Positions 8,229 to 16,413 of a DNA stretch of 40,117 nt are shown here, piece after piece (within the stretch, counting starts at the first letter, position 1; every line of letters begins with the position of its first letter). A program made the translations under genes and the position numbers. The stretch is from positions 1 to 40,117 of the forward strand of contig NZ_FZMO01000346.1 of the NCBI RefSeq assembly GCF_900197875.1, read 5' to 3'. The notes beneath the pieces are model-generated. The model saw only the letters and a program-made list of their open reading frames with translations, was not told the origin of the DNA and did no database searches. The stretch is from Frankia canadensis. GTDB taxonomy: Bacteria; Actinomycetota; Actinomycetes; Frankiales; Frankiaceae.

Positions 8229-8554
8229 CGGAATCACCGTGGTCGGCGTGTTGTCGCTCCGACGGTGTCGAGCCGATTGCAGTCGACCAACCACGTGCGC
8301 GAGTCGGCGTACACGGCCAACACCCAGATCGCGGCCCGCTACGGCGGCGCGACCTCCAGCTCCGCGGTGCTGGTGCTCGACGCACCGGCAAGCACCACGG
8401 TGACGACGGCGGTCGCGATGGTCTTCGCCATCCCCATTCCGCGGCTCGACCAGGCGACCGCGGCGGACGGCTGCGAGCCGGATCCGAGCGGCGCGTAGGG
8501 CCGGTCGCGTCGACGGCGGGCCGGCCCGGCGGCGGTACCCGTCGAGACGAGGTG
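8229..8554. other. Convergent intergenic region between copies B and C
   Basis: No supported gene in 326 bp. On the minus strand 8437-8339 could encode 32 residues starting MGMAKTIATAVVTVVLAGA, which looks like a signal peptide and stops at once. The frame after that stop reads on for 30 residues, so this may be a decayed small secreted protein. Too weak to call. Confidence 0.35.
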
Positions 8555-9433
8555 TCAGACGACGCTGATCGGCGCCGGGTTCGCCGTGGCGGCGCTCACT
8601 CGGCGGCGCTCCTGCGCGTGGGCGAGCCCGATGAGGCCGAGCAGGAGCGCGAGCAGGACCGCGGACGACCCGAGCGTGCCGAGGGCGAGCCCGCCCTTGG
8701 CCGCCGGCTTCGTCAGGAGGTCGCCGACGGTGGCGCCGAGCGGGCGGGTGAGCACGAACGCGAGCCAGAACAGCAGCACGTTCGACACCGCCGGGGCGTA
8801 CCTGAGCGCCAGCAGCACGCCGAGGAGGCCGAGAATGAGCGTCGCGCTTCCCGCGTAGCCGAGGCCGGAGCTGTCCGAGAGGAAGTCACCCATGGAGGTT
8901 CCCAGGGTGTTCGACACCAGAATGGCCGACCAGAAGAGGCTCTCACCGGGGAGGGAGTCGATGTCGCGGATGGCGAAGGTCAGCCCGGTGCGCCGCCACA
9001 CGATGAAGACGGCGATCAGCAGGGAGATGAGGATGGCCGCGCCGGCCGGATAGCCCAGGCCGAGGCCCTGTGGCCCCCAGCCCAGCGATTCGGTGCCCTT
9101 GGCGAGATACTTGTCGCTGGCGTCGCGGTTCATGAAGTCGGAGATGGTGGTGCCGGCCGTGCTGGTCGAGAGAATGACCGTCCAGTAGAACAGCGGGTTG
9201 TATGCCCTGGACCTCAGCTGGACGGCGAGCGTGCCGACGAAGACGAGGACGAGCAGCACCGTCGTCACGAAATATCCGAGGCGGAGCGTCTGTGCCAGCA
9301 GGTCGCCGGCGGTCTCCCCGAGCGTCGTCGCGGCGATCTTCATCACCCAGAATATCGCCGTGATTTCCGGCAGTTTTTTCACCACATATCTTCCCGCGTC
9401 GACGACGTCGTCCGCTGCGTCCATTTTCGTCAT
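8555..9433 (-). CDS. COG4705-type repeat membrane protein, copy C
   Basis: The 292-residue protein starts at ATG 9433 with GGGAGG four bases upstream. It carries the same four motif helices as copies A and B: FWVMKIAATTLGETAGD (Asp44), YWTVILSTSTAGTTISD (Asp99), FWSAILVSNTLGTSMGD (Asp183) and FWLAFVLTRPLGATVGD (Asp238). Helices without the motif alternate with them, so each half (motif, plain, motif, plain) looks like a duplication of the other. The loop before the third repeat is longer and carries GWGPQGLGLG. The tail is short (RRRVSAATANPAP). The function is unknown; the copy is diverged from A and B, so the three are old paralogs rather than recent duplicates. Confidence 0.8.
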   Translation of the reverse strand: MTKMDAADDVVDAGRYVVKKLPEITAIFWVMKIAATTLGETAGDLLAQTLRLGYFVTTVLLVLVFVGTLAVQLRSRAYNPLFYWTVILSTSTAGTTISDFMNRDASDKYLAKGTESLGWGPQGLGLGYPAGAAILISLLIAVFIVWRRTGLTFAIRDIDSLPGESLFWSAILVSNTLGTSMGDFLSDSSGLGYAGSATLILGLLGVLLALRYAPAVSNVLLFWLAFVLTRPLGATVGDLLTKPAAKGGLALGTLGSSAVLLALLLGLIGLAHAQERRRVSAATANPAPISVV

Positions 9434-9611
9434 GGAGCCTCCCGGTGACGGTGCGATCGATGTCCTTTTCGGGTGCCATGTTCCCGGTGCATAATAATCC
9501 CCAGGGACCGGCTGACATCATCTGCACCCGCGGGTGAACCGTAGGCGTGAAAAAATGTTAGCAAGATGTGAACGAATAATTTTAGGAATTCGCCCGTTCG
9601 GAATTCATGTC
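9434..9611 (-). promoter_or_regulatory. AT-rich promoter region of copy C
   Basis: Bases about 9535-9610 are strikingly AT-rich for this DNA (for example GTGAAAAAATGTTAG and CGAATAATTTTAGG), with two GAATTC sites 15 bp apart. The stretch lies upstream of the leftward copy C gene and is the most promoter-like segment in the first 10 kb. No -35/-10 pair can be fixed with confidence. Confidence 0.4.
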
Positions 9612-10054
9612 TTATCCGGGAATTGTCGCGCGATCAAGGCTGGTCGTCGGATCGGTCTGGCGGGCCGCGCCCTGCCGCCCGCGTACGCGAAGGCGGCCCG
9701 GATCAGCTGGCCCACGGCCAGCGCCGCCGCTCCGACGACGCCACCCAGCCACTACCGGGGCCGGCGCGCCACCGCCGCGGCACCGCCCATCGCGGCGAGA
9801 ACATAGGCGCAGACGCCGGTGTCCGTGTCCGACACCGCGACCGCGGCGTCGGACAACGCGGGACCTCGGTGGTCGACGAGCCATCGATGCAGGCTCAGGT
9901 CGAACGCGGTCGGTGTCCCGCCCCGAAGGAAGACGGCGACCGTCAGTGCGATCAGCGCGACTCCTGACGAGGCGGCGACCAGCAGGCGGGTCCTTCCGTA
10001 CCTGTCCGGCCGCGCGGCAGGTGGGCGCATCGACCCGTCAGGCGTCGCGCGCAT
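9612..10054 (-). pseudogene. PAP2-family phosphatase remnant with in-frame stop
   Basis: From ATG 10054 (or 10030) the frame shows a first membrane segment (LLVAASSGVALIALTVAVFL), then FDLSLHRWLVDHRGPALSDA, the usual N-terminus of PAP2/DedA-neighbour phosphatases. A TAG (9754-9752) interrupts the frame after VARRPR. The same frame then continues WLGGVVGAAALAVGQLIRAA and ends in GRARP-like sequence before TAA at 9614-9612. The R-P motif is degenerate, and the PSGH and SR-x5-H catalytic motifs are entirely missing. The gene is therefore interrupted and truncated, with no catalytic residues. Confidence 0.65.
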
Positions 10055-10284
10055 CGGCGGCCCCCCTGACGCCCGCGTGGCCGGTCGCCGTTGTCGTCAT
10101 GGCGGTTCCTGGACCGAAAGTCTGCGTGGACCCGCATGTGAGGACCGTCCGTGCTCGTCACCTGGGCCGGCGGCATCCGATCCCCGGCGCCGGGCGCTGA
10201 GCCGGCACATCGTCCTCACATGAGGCCGGGGGCAGGCTGGCGAGGCTCGGCCGGCCGGCGCCGGGCCGTCGACGAGGGGGCACG

Positions 10285-11109
10285 GTGGCGTCGAGCGAAG
10301 AGCACCCGTGGTTGAGCCGCAGGGTCCTCCTCGCCGGCACGGCGGCCACCGCGCTGGCGGCATGCTCCACCCCGAGGCCGGACCGTGCCCCTCCGGCGGC
10401 CGACTCAGGGCCGCCCGCCCAAGAGACGCCGGTGCGGTCCCGGCCGACCACGCCACCGGGCGACGACTCGACCGGGCCGCCATCGCGTGCGGGCAGCCCC
10501 GCGGTGGCGGTCTCGCATGGCCCGCGAGACCGGCGCCAGGTGGCACTCACCTTTCATCTCGGTCCGCACCAGGCGGGGCAGGACCTCGCGCTCGCGCACC
10601 AGCTCCTCGCCGACGCCGCCGGCCTGTCCGCCCCGATCACGGTGTTCGCGGTCGGCGCCTGGCTGGCGGGGCATGAGGAGCTTGTCCGGGTCATCCTCGC
10701 CTGCGGCAACGAGCTGGCGAACCACACCTACACGCATCCGACATTGGCGATGTTGCCGGCTGACCGGATAGCGGCCGAGATCGTCGGCTGCCGTGAGGTC
10801 CTGGCGCGGCTCGCGCCGACGCAGGGCCGCTACTTCCGGCCGTCCGGCGGCGACGCCACGCCGTTGATCCTCGCTGAGGCAGGTGCCGCCGGGTACCGCA
10901 CCGTAGTTGGTTTTGACGTCGACCCGCTCGACTACACGTCGCCCGGCGCGGATGCCGTTGTCGCCCGGGTGCGGGCCGGGGTGCTGCCCGGCTCGATCGT
11001 GAGCCTGCACTTCGGGTATCCGGGCACGGTCCGCGCGTTTCCCCGGATCGTCGCGAACCTGCGCGCGGCCGGCCTAGTCCCGGGCCGGCTGCACGACATC
11101 CTCGCCTGA
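10285..11109 (+). CDS. NodB-type polysaccharide deacetylase-like lipoprotein
   Basis: The 274-residue protein starts at GTG 10285 with GAGGGGG upstream. It has a twin-arginine start (LSRRVLLAG) and a lipobox LAAC (Cys27), so it is probably exported by Tat and lipid-anchored. A Pro-rich linker (about 30-80) leads to a NodB domain. Motif 2 is intact (HTYTHP, His147 and His151) and motif 3 appears as YFRPSGG. Motif 1, normally TFDDG with the catalytic Asp, reads VALTFHLGP with His91 in its place, and motif 5 reads SLHFG. Relatives with this altered motif 1 exist in actinobacteria, so it may be a subfamily with changed metal site or an inactive binder. Substrate (peptidoglycan or another glycan) unknown. 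Confidence 0.8.
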   Translation: MASSEEHPWLSRRVLLAGTAATALAACSTPRPDRAPPAADSGPPAQETPVRSRPTTPPGDDSTGPPSRAGSPAVAVSHGPRDRRQVALTFHLGPHQAGQDLALAHQLLADAAGLSAPITVFAVGAWLAGHEELVRVILACGNELANHTYTHPTLAMLPADRIAAEIVGCREVLARLAPTQGRYFRPSGGDATPLILAEAGAAGYRTVVGFDVDPLDYTSPGADAVVARVRAGVLPGSIVSLHFGYPGTVRAFPRIVANLRAAGLVPGRLHDILA

Positions 11110-11115
11110 TCCCGT

Positions 11116-11144
11116 CCGGCTGGCCGGCGCTCCGCCACAGCCGG
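11116..11144 (+). terminator. Candidate hairpin after the NodB-like gene
   Basis: CCGGCTG (11116-11122) pairs with CAGCCGG (11138-11144) around a 15-nt loop, 6 bp after the stop codon. Weak, GC-rich background makes chance pairing possible. Confidence 0.35.
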
Positions 11145-11155
11145 GCGGTCCTCGG

Positions 11156-11246
11156 TCAGAGCTCCCGCAGCAGGGCCAGGGCGGGCCGGCGGGCCAGGCG
11201 GCTCGCCGCCGCGACGACGCCGAACAGGGCGACGATGGCGGTCGCG
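11156..11246 (-). pseudogene. FtsX-like permease tail, inverted next to drrA remnant
   Basis: Reading leftwards from about 11246 the frame gives FATAIVALFGVVAAASRLAR and RPALALLREL, then TGA at 11158-11156. This is a last membrane segment plus the ARRPALALLRE tail of FtsX-type permeases. Upstream of the F in this reading, homology ends where the opposite-strand DrrA sequence begins (11247). It is a different FtsX tail from the one at 4022-4213. It marks one side of a rearrangement joint. Confidence 0.55.
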
Positions 11247-12107
11247 AAGACCACCACCGTGCGGATCCTGTCGACGCTGACCCGCCCGGACGCCGGGTCG
11301 GCGCGGGTCGCCGGGTACGACGTCGTCGCGCAGCGCCGCGAGGTGCGCCGGCGCATCAGCCTGACCGGCCAGTACGCGGCGCTCGACGAGATGCAGACGG
11401 GCGAGGAGAACCTCCGGATGATGTGCCGGCTGCTGCGGCTGTCGGCCCGGGAGGCTCGCCGCCGCACGGCCGAGCTGCTGGAGCGCTTCGATCTGGCGAG
11501 CGCCGCCCGGCGCCGCGTCGCCACCTACTCGGACGGGATGCGCCGCCGGTTGGATCTGGCCGTGAGCCTTGCCGGCGAGCCCGAGATCCTCTTTCTCGAC
11601 GAGCCGACGACCGGGCTCGATCCCCGCAGCCGGGCGGCCGTGTGGGCGACCGTCGCCGACCTGGCCGCCAGTGGCGTGACCATCTTCCTCACCACGCAGT
11701 ACCTGGAAGAGGCGGACAAGCTGGCGGATCGGATCGCGCTCCTCGACGGCGGCCGGCTCGTCGCCGAGGGAACCGCGCGCATGCTCAAGGAGTCGGTGGG
11801 CGGGCAGCGCCTCGACGTCGAACTGGCCACCACTGTCGGCCCCGAGGCGTTCACGGCGATCGTCACTGGCCTCGGCCCGCGCGCCCTGGCCGTGGATGCC
11901 CAGCGTCGCACCCTTGGCATCGCCACCGACGGTACGGCCGCCCAGGTCCGCGCGCTCCTCGACGAGATCGACGCCGACCGCGACGGCGTCGCCCACTTCG
12001 ACCTGCACGGCACGACCCTCGACGACGTCTTCCTCGTCCTCACCGGTCACCCGGCCGCCACTCCCGACGAGCCCGGCACCACCACCAAGGAGAGCGCTCG
12101 TGTCTGA
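11235..12107 (+). pseudogene. DrrA-type ABC ATPase lacking its P-loop
   Basis: From residue 5 the protein matches daunorubicin-resistance DrrA-type ATPases: KTTTVRILSTLTRPDAG, the Q-loop SLTGQYAALDE, Walker B in EILFLDEPTTGLDP and the DrrA-type TTQYLEEAD. The normal N-terminal 35-45 residues, including the glycines of Walker A (GPNGAGKTTT), are replaced by MAVA from the inverted FtsX remnant; the joint lies at about 11246. The ABC signature reads YSDGMRRRLDLA where YSGGM is usual. An ATG at 11235 with AGGG upstream means a protein could still be made, but nucleotide binding should be lost. It overlaps the permease gene by 8 bp. Confidence 0.75.
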
Positions 12108-12909
12108 GCTGGTCCTCGAACCGCGCATCGCCCGCCCGCCGTCCCGCCCCTCCCTGGCCGGCACGGCTGGCGAGGTGGGCACGATGATCGGCCGCGGGCT
12201 ACGGTTGTCGATCCGCTCGGTGGACGGCCTGATCATGGCGCTGGCGCTGCCGATCATGCTGATGTTGATGTTCGTCTACCTGTTCGGTGGGGCGCTGCGC
12301 ACCGGTGTCGCATACGTCGACTACGTGGTACCGGGCGTTCTGCTGATCTGCGCCGGGTTCGGGGCGGCGCAGACGGCGGTCGTCGTCTCCCACGACCTGT
12401 CCACCGGCGTCATCGACAGGTTCCGCTCGATGGACGTGTCGGGCGCCACCCTGCTGTGCGGGCATGTGGTCGCCAGCGTGGCGCGCAATCTGGTGTCCAC
12501 CGCGATCGTGTTCGGGGTTGCGTTCGCGATCGGCTTCCGCTCGTCCGCCGGGGTGCGGGGATGGCTGGTGGCCGTCGGAGTGCTCGCGCTGTTCGTGCTG
12601 GCGCTGTCCTGGCTGTCGGCGACGATCGGCATCCTCGCCGGCTCCCCCGAGGCGGCCAACGGGTTCACCTTCTTCATCAGCTTCCTGGCCTACCCGAGCA
12701 GCGCGTTCGTCCCGATCGACACGATGCCCGGCTGGTTGCGGGGATTCGCCGCCAACCAGCCGGTGAACACCGTCATCGAGACGGTCCGCGCCGAGCTGAC
12801 CGGCGGTACCGCCGGCAGCGACGCGTGGCATGCGGTGCTCTGGAGCCTCGGCATCATCGCCGTGTCGGCCGCCGGCGCAGGCCTGATGTTCAACCGCCGG
12901 ACCCGCTGA
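12100..12909 (+). CDS. DrrB-type ABC-2 permease
   Basis: The 269-residue protein starts at GTG 12100 inside the end of the ATPase gene, with AAGGAGAG upstream. It has six hydrophobic segments and typical ABC-2/DrrB sequence: LALPIMLMLMFVYLFGGAL, VVPGVLLICAGFGAAQTA, IDRFRSMDVSGATLL and FISFLAYPSSAFVPIDTMPG. It would form the membrane channel of an exporter with the preceding ATPase, as in drug-resistance DrrAB pairs. It looks intact, but its partner has lost the P-loop, so it is functional only if another ATPase serves it. Its end is 8 bp from the convergent TAXI gene. Confidence 0.85.
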   Translation: MSELVLEPRIARPPSRPSLAGTAGEVGTMIGRGLRLSIRSVDGLIMALALPIMLMLMFVYLFGGALRTGVAYVDYVVPGVLLICAGFGAAQTAVVVSHDLSTGVIDRFRSMDVSGATLLCGHVVASVARNLVSTAIVFGVAFAIGFRSSAGVRGWLVAVGVLALFVLALSWLSATIGILAGSPEAANGFTFFISFLAYPSSAFVPIDTMPGWLRGFAANQPVNTVIETVRAELTGGTAGSDAWHAVLWSLGIIAVSAAGAGLMFNRRTR

Positions 12910-12917
12910 TGGGCGTC

Positions 12918-13853
12918 TCAGCCGCGCAGCTCCCGGTAGGCGTCCGCGGCCGCGGGGTGCAGCGGCAGTGGCCCGGTGTTGATCAGGTTACCGACGTCGA
13001 GGTACTGCGTGCCCCGAGCCTGTCTCGGCACGAGCTGGCCGGCGTGCTCCACCAGCACGCGGACCGTCTCCCGGATGGTGTCGTCCGACGTGTGCGTACC
13101 GGTGACCAGCAGGTTCGGCACGCCGACGGTCCGCACGGCATCGGCCGACCGGTAGATGCCCGCCGGCAGGGCGATCTCGTTGTAGTACCGACCGAACCGC
13201 TGGCGCAGCTCCGGCACCAAGCCGCCGAGCTCGATCAGGCGGATACCCCAGGCCCGGTCGGCTTCCGCGAGCACCTCGGTGGGCACGCCACCGGACCACA
13301 GCATCGCGTCGATCAGGTTGTCACGCAGCGCCCCGACGGCGTCCTTCAGCGAAAGGTGTCGGTACTGGCCGAGAACGACGCCCGCCGTGGCGAACAGCCG
13401 CTCGCCGAACAGCGCCGCCCCCGAGCCGTTGGCGCCCAGTGAGACCGATCGGCCAGCCAGATCCGTCACCGTCCGCACCGGGCTGTCCGCCCGCACGACC
13501 AGCTGCATGTAGTTCTCGTACACCCGTCCCAGCGCGTAGAGGGTGACGGCGGGGCCGAAAGCGGGCGCGCCCGTGCGGGCCGCGTCGAGGGAATCGGCCA
13601 GGGCGAGCCCGAGATCCGCCGAGCCGCTGTCGACAGCCCGGATGTTCTGCACGCTGCCCAGCGTCGGCACCACCCGGGCGTGCAGGAACGGCCGCAGCAG
13701 ATTCGCGAACTCGATGTAGAAGCCGTCCGGTTCACCCGCCGCGATCGACACCGTCCGGTCGTGGGACGAGCAGGAGGAGGTGACCCCGTCAACGGCCACG
13801 CCGAGCGCAGCCGCACCGGCGCCGAGCAGCACCGCGCGCCGCGACAGCCTCAC
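12918..13853 (-). CDS. TAXI-family TRAP-type substrate-binding protein
   Basis: The 311-residue protein starts at GTG 13853, overlapping the kinase TGA as GTGA. It has a twin-arginine-like signal (RLSRRAVLLGAGAAAL) and a Cys near 28. The mature part reads VSIAAGEPDGFYIEFANLL, then SVQNIRAVDSGSADLGLA, then LGANGSGAALFGERLFATAG, and later DAMLWSGGVPTEV. This is the TAXI receptor pattern, periplasmic binding proteins that normally feed TRAP membrane subunits. No TRAP permease is visible in the window. As the third gene of a regulator-kinase-TAXI operon it more probably acts as an extracytoplasmic sensor subunit for the kinase. Intact by sequence. Confidence 0.87.
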   Translation of the reverse strand: MRLSRRAVLLGAGAAALGVAVDGVTSSCSSHDRTVSIAAGEPDGFYIEFANLLRPFLHARVVPTLGSVQNIRAVDSGSADLGLALADSLDAARTGAPAFGPAVTLYALGRVYENYMQLVVRADSPVRTVTDLAGRSVSLGANGSGAALFGERLFATAGVVLGQYRHLSLKDAVGALRDNLIDAMLWSGGVPTEVLAEADRAWGIRLIELGGLVPELRQRFGRYYNEIALPAGIYRSADAVRTVGVPNLLVTGTHTSDDTIRETVRVLVEHAGQLVPRQARGTQYLDVGNLINTGPLPLHPAAADAYRELRG

Positions 13854-15432
13854 AACGCGTCCCCGAGGGCACCAGCACGGTCCACAGGTCGATCCACAGG
13901 TCGATCCACCGGTCGGCCTGCCGCCTCGGACGCGGCGTCGTCGCCGGGTGAGCGACGGCGGCGACGGCGCAGCAGGCTCGGCAGCACGATCGTCGGCGAC
14001 GTGTCCGCCCGCACCGAGTCCGCCAACGACCCGCCGAAGCCCAGCGCCGGAGGGCGCGCGCCTTCCGCCGTGGGCAGGTCCACGGCCACCGCCAGTCCGT
14101 GCGGAACCTGGGTGACGAAGATCAGCCGGCCACCGTGATTGGTCGCCAGCCGCTCCGCGATCGCCAGGCCCAGCCCGGAACCCGCGACGTCCTGCCGGCC
14201 GCGGCGGAAACGCTCGGTCAGATGCGGCAGCTCCGACTCCGGCACGCCCGCGCCGTCGTCGGCGACCGTGACCCGCCCGCGCCCGTTCGGCCAGCGGGCC
14301 TCGACGGTGACCGTCACCATGCTCCCCGGCGCGTACTTGATGGCGTTGTCCAGCAGCACGTCCACGATCTGCTCCAGATCCACGTCGGTACAGCGCAGTG
14401 GGACCGAGTCGAGCGGAACCCGGTCGACCAGGCTCACCCCGCGGCTCACCGCGGCGGGCCGCCAGAACTCGATGCGTTCCCGCACCGTCGCGCTCGCGTC
14501 GCACGAGGCCGGGGCGGGCGGGCGGCGAGCTCGGTGGCGGCCGCGTCCGCGACGGCCAGCGCCCGCATGCCGTCCAGCAGCACCTGCAACCGCCCGGCCT
14601 CGGTGACCATGGAGGTGTACGTGTCCCGCGCCCCGTCCGGCAGCCAGCCGTCGAGCATGTCCATCCGCAGCCGCATCGCCATCAGCGGATTGCGCAGCTG
14701 GTGGGACGTGTCGTCGATCAGGGCCCGCTGGCGGCGGGCGGACTCGGCGACCGCGGCGGACATCCGGTTGAACGAGGCGAGCAGCGTGCGCACCTCGCTC
14801 GGACCCTGCCTCGGGGGCACGTGCGCGGCGAGCACCCCCTCCCCGACCGCGCGCAGGCCGTGCTCCAGCTGGGTGATCGGCCGCAGCACCCAGCGGACCA
14901 GCACCAGCATCACCGTCGCGAACAGCACCGCGAAGGCGAGTACGCCGAGCAGGACATGCCCCCAGACCCGGCCCACGTCCGAGGCCGCCTGCCGCTGGCT
15001 GGACAGCAGCACCACCGCGCCGGACACCTCGACGCCGTCCCCGACCGGGCGGGCGAACACCACCCGTCCCGCGGACCACGGCCGGATGTCCGGGACGCTG
15101 GCCTGCCGCTGGTTGCGCAGCGCCGCGTCGATCGCCAGGTCGACCTCGGCGGCGGCCTGGCCCCCGAGGTCACCGCGGCGCACCAGCGGCCGGCCGGCGG
15201 CGTCCACGACGGTGACGGCGTCGCCGTACAGGTCGGCGTGCGCGTCGACCTCGGGTTCGAGCTGGTCGGAGCCCGTCATGGCGAGTTCGGCGAAGCGGTT
15301 CATGTCCGCGTTTCGCCGGCTGACGAACCGGTCGGTGCGTTCCGCCGACGTGGTGTACAGCAGCGGGACGGCGAACGCGGCGAGCGCGGCGAGGCCGGCC
15401 GCGAACAGCACGATCAGCAGCCGTCTACGCAC
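13850..15432 (-). pseudogene. Two-component sensor histidine kinase with a frameshift
   Basis: The kinase starts at GTG 15432, one base after the regulator's stop. Its first part has transmembrane segments at about 5-26 and 155-178, an external sensor between them, a HAMP region and the H-box in DDTSHQLRNPLMAM. It should continue through the ATP-binding domain, but that part (LLDNAIKYAP, DDGAGVPE, GSGLGLAIAE) lies in another frame ending at 13850. The total length, 1,583 bp, is one short of a multiple of three. The switch falls in the slippery CCCG-rich run at about 14511-14528, so it is either a real frameshift or a sequence error. The C-terminus carries an RPVD repeat. All catalytic boxes are present. 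Confidence 0.8.
13881..13916. repeat. Three 12-bp tandem repeats in the kinase C-terminus
   Basis: A unit close to GGTCGATCCACA is repeated about three times and encodes RPVD copies at the end of the kinase. Typical in-frame slippage repeat. Confidence 0.6.
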
Positions 15433-15433
15433 C

Positions 15434-16102
15434 TCAGTCGCCCAGCCGGTAGCCGAAGCCGCGGATGTTGTGCAGCGGGCTCGGCTGGCCCAGCTTCTTG
15501 CGCAGCTTCGACAGGTGCACGTCGAAGGTCCGCGACACCGCCACGTACGCGTCGCCCCACACCTCGTCGAGCAGCTGCTCCCGGCTCACCGCCGTGCCCG
15601 CCTTGCGGGCGAGGACCGCCAGGATCTCGAACTCGATCCTGGTCAGCACCACCTCCTCGCCGGCGACGGTGACGAGATGGGTGTCCAGGTCGATGGCGAT
15701 GTCGTTGATCTGGACCCGGCTCGGGGCGGGGCCGTCGGCGTCCCGCCGGGCGGTGCGGCGCAGCACCGCCTCCATCCGGGCCAGCAGTTCGTCCATCCGC
15801 ACCGGCTTGAGCAGATAGTCGTCCGCGCCGAGACGCAGGCCGCGCACGACGTCACGCTCGTGGGTGCCCTGCGCGGTGAGGATGAGGACCGGGGTCGCGG
15901 CGAGTCGGCGCAGCCTGCGCAGCACCTCCAGACCGCCGATGTCCGGCAGGCCGAGATCGAGCAGCAGCAGGTCGGCGCCCCGGTGGCGCAACAGCGCGTC
16001 CGCTCCCCGGGTGACCCACTCGACCGCATGCCCCCGCGCACCCAGCACGTCCCTGATCGCCCCGCCTACGCCGTGATCGTCCTCGACCAGCAACACCCGC
16101 AT
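15434..16102 (-). CDS. OmpR-family response regulator of the TAXI-linked system
   Basis: Starting at ATG 16102 (TGAGG upstream; 16114 is an alternative) the 222-residue protein begins MRVLLVEDDHG. The receiver carries the phospho-acceptor Asp in LLLLDLGLPD, the switch Thr in LILTAQG and the conserved Lys in YLLKPV. The winged-helix output domain follows, with LTRIEFEILAVLA, SRTFDVHLSKLRKKLG and the ending IRGFGYRLGD. It leads the operon regulator-kinase-TAXI with only one base between its stop and the kinase GTG. The targets are unknown; self-regulation is likely. Confidence 0.92.
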   Translation of the reverse strand: MRVLLVEDDHGVGGAIRDVLGARGHAVEWVTRGADALLRHRGADLLLLDLGLPDIGGLEVLRRLRRLAATPVLILTAQGTHERDVVRGLRLGADDYLLKPVRMDELLARMEAVLRRTARRDADGPAPSRVQINDIAIDLDTHLVTVAGEEVVLTRIEFEILAVLARKAGTAVSREQLLDEVWGDAYVAVSRTFDVHLSKLRKKLGQPSPLHNIRGFGYRLGD

Positions 16103-16114
16103 CAACAGCCTCAT

Positions 16115-16413
16115 TCATCCAGCCGCGGCCCGGCCGCGGATGCCCCTCCCCCCTGGATACGTACATCACGAACAACACCAGCACGCAGGCGCCATACGGG
16201 GGAGAACGACCACCAACCACCAACACGATGCGGCTACCACCTCTTCGCCGAATTCCGGCGGCGGCGAAACCTTCGACGGCTCGATGGAGGTCCACGACGC
16301 GCGCATCGCCCGAGACCCGGTCGCAACGGTCCGCCCATCGCGCGATCAGGCCTGGCAGCAGGCGTGGACCTGGCGCCGGACGCGGTCGGCGTCGCGCCGG
16401 CGGTCGATCAGCG
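16115..16413. other. Region upstream of the TAXI-linked regulator
   Basis: About 300 bp without a supported gene, between the end of the kinase-WD40 gene and the regulator start. It should contain the promoter of the regulator-kinase-TAXI operon; an AC-rich stretch at 16160-16220 is the only compositional feature. Confidence 0.4.

Noticed and set aside
8265-8498. Small plus-strand open frame between copies B and C
   Set aside because: No ribosome site, no domain; composition fits random GC-rich sequence.
6434-9448. Very long plus-strand open frame (1,004 codons) through copies B and C
   Set aside because: It is arginine- and proline-rich, overlaps real genes in other frames and matches no family beyond the short glycosyltransferase remnant at its start.
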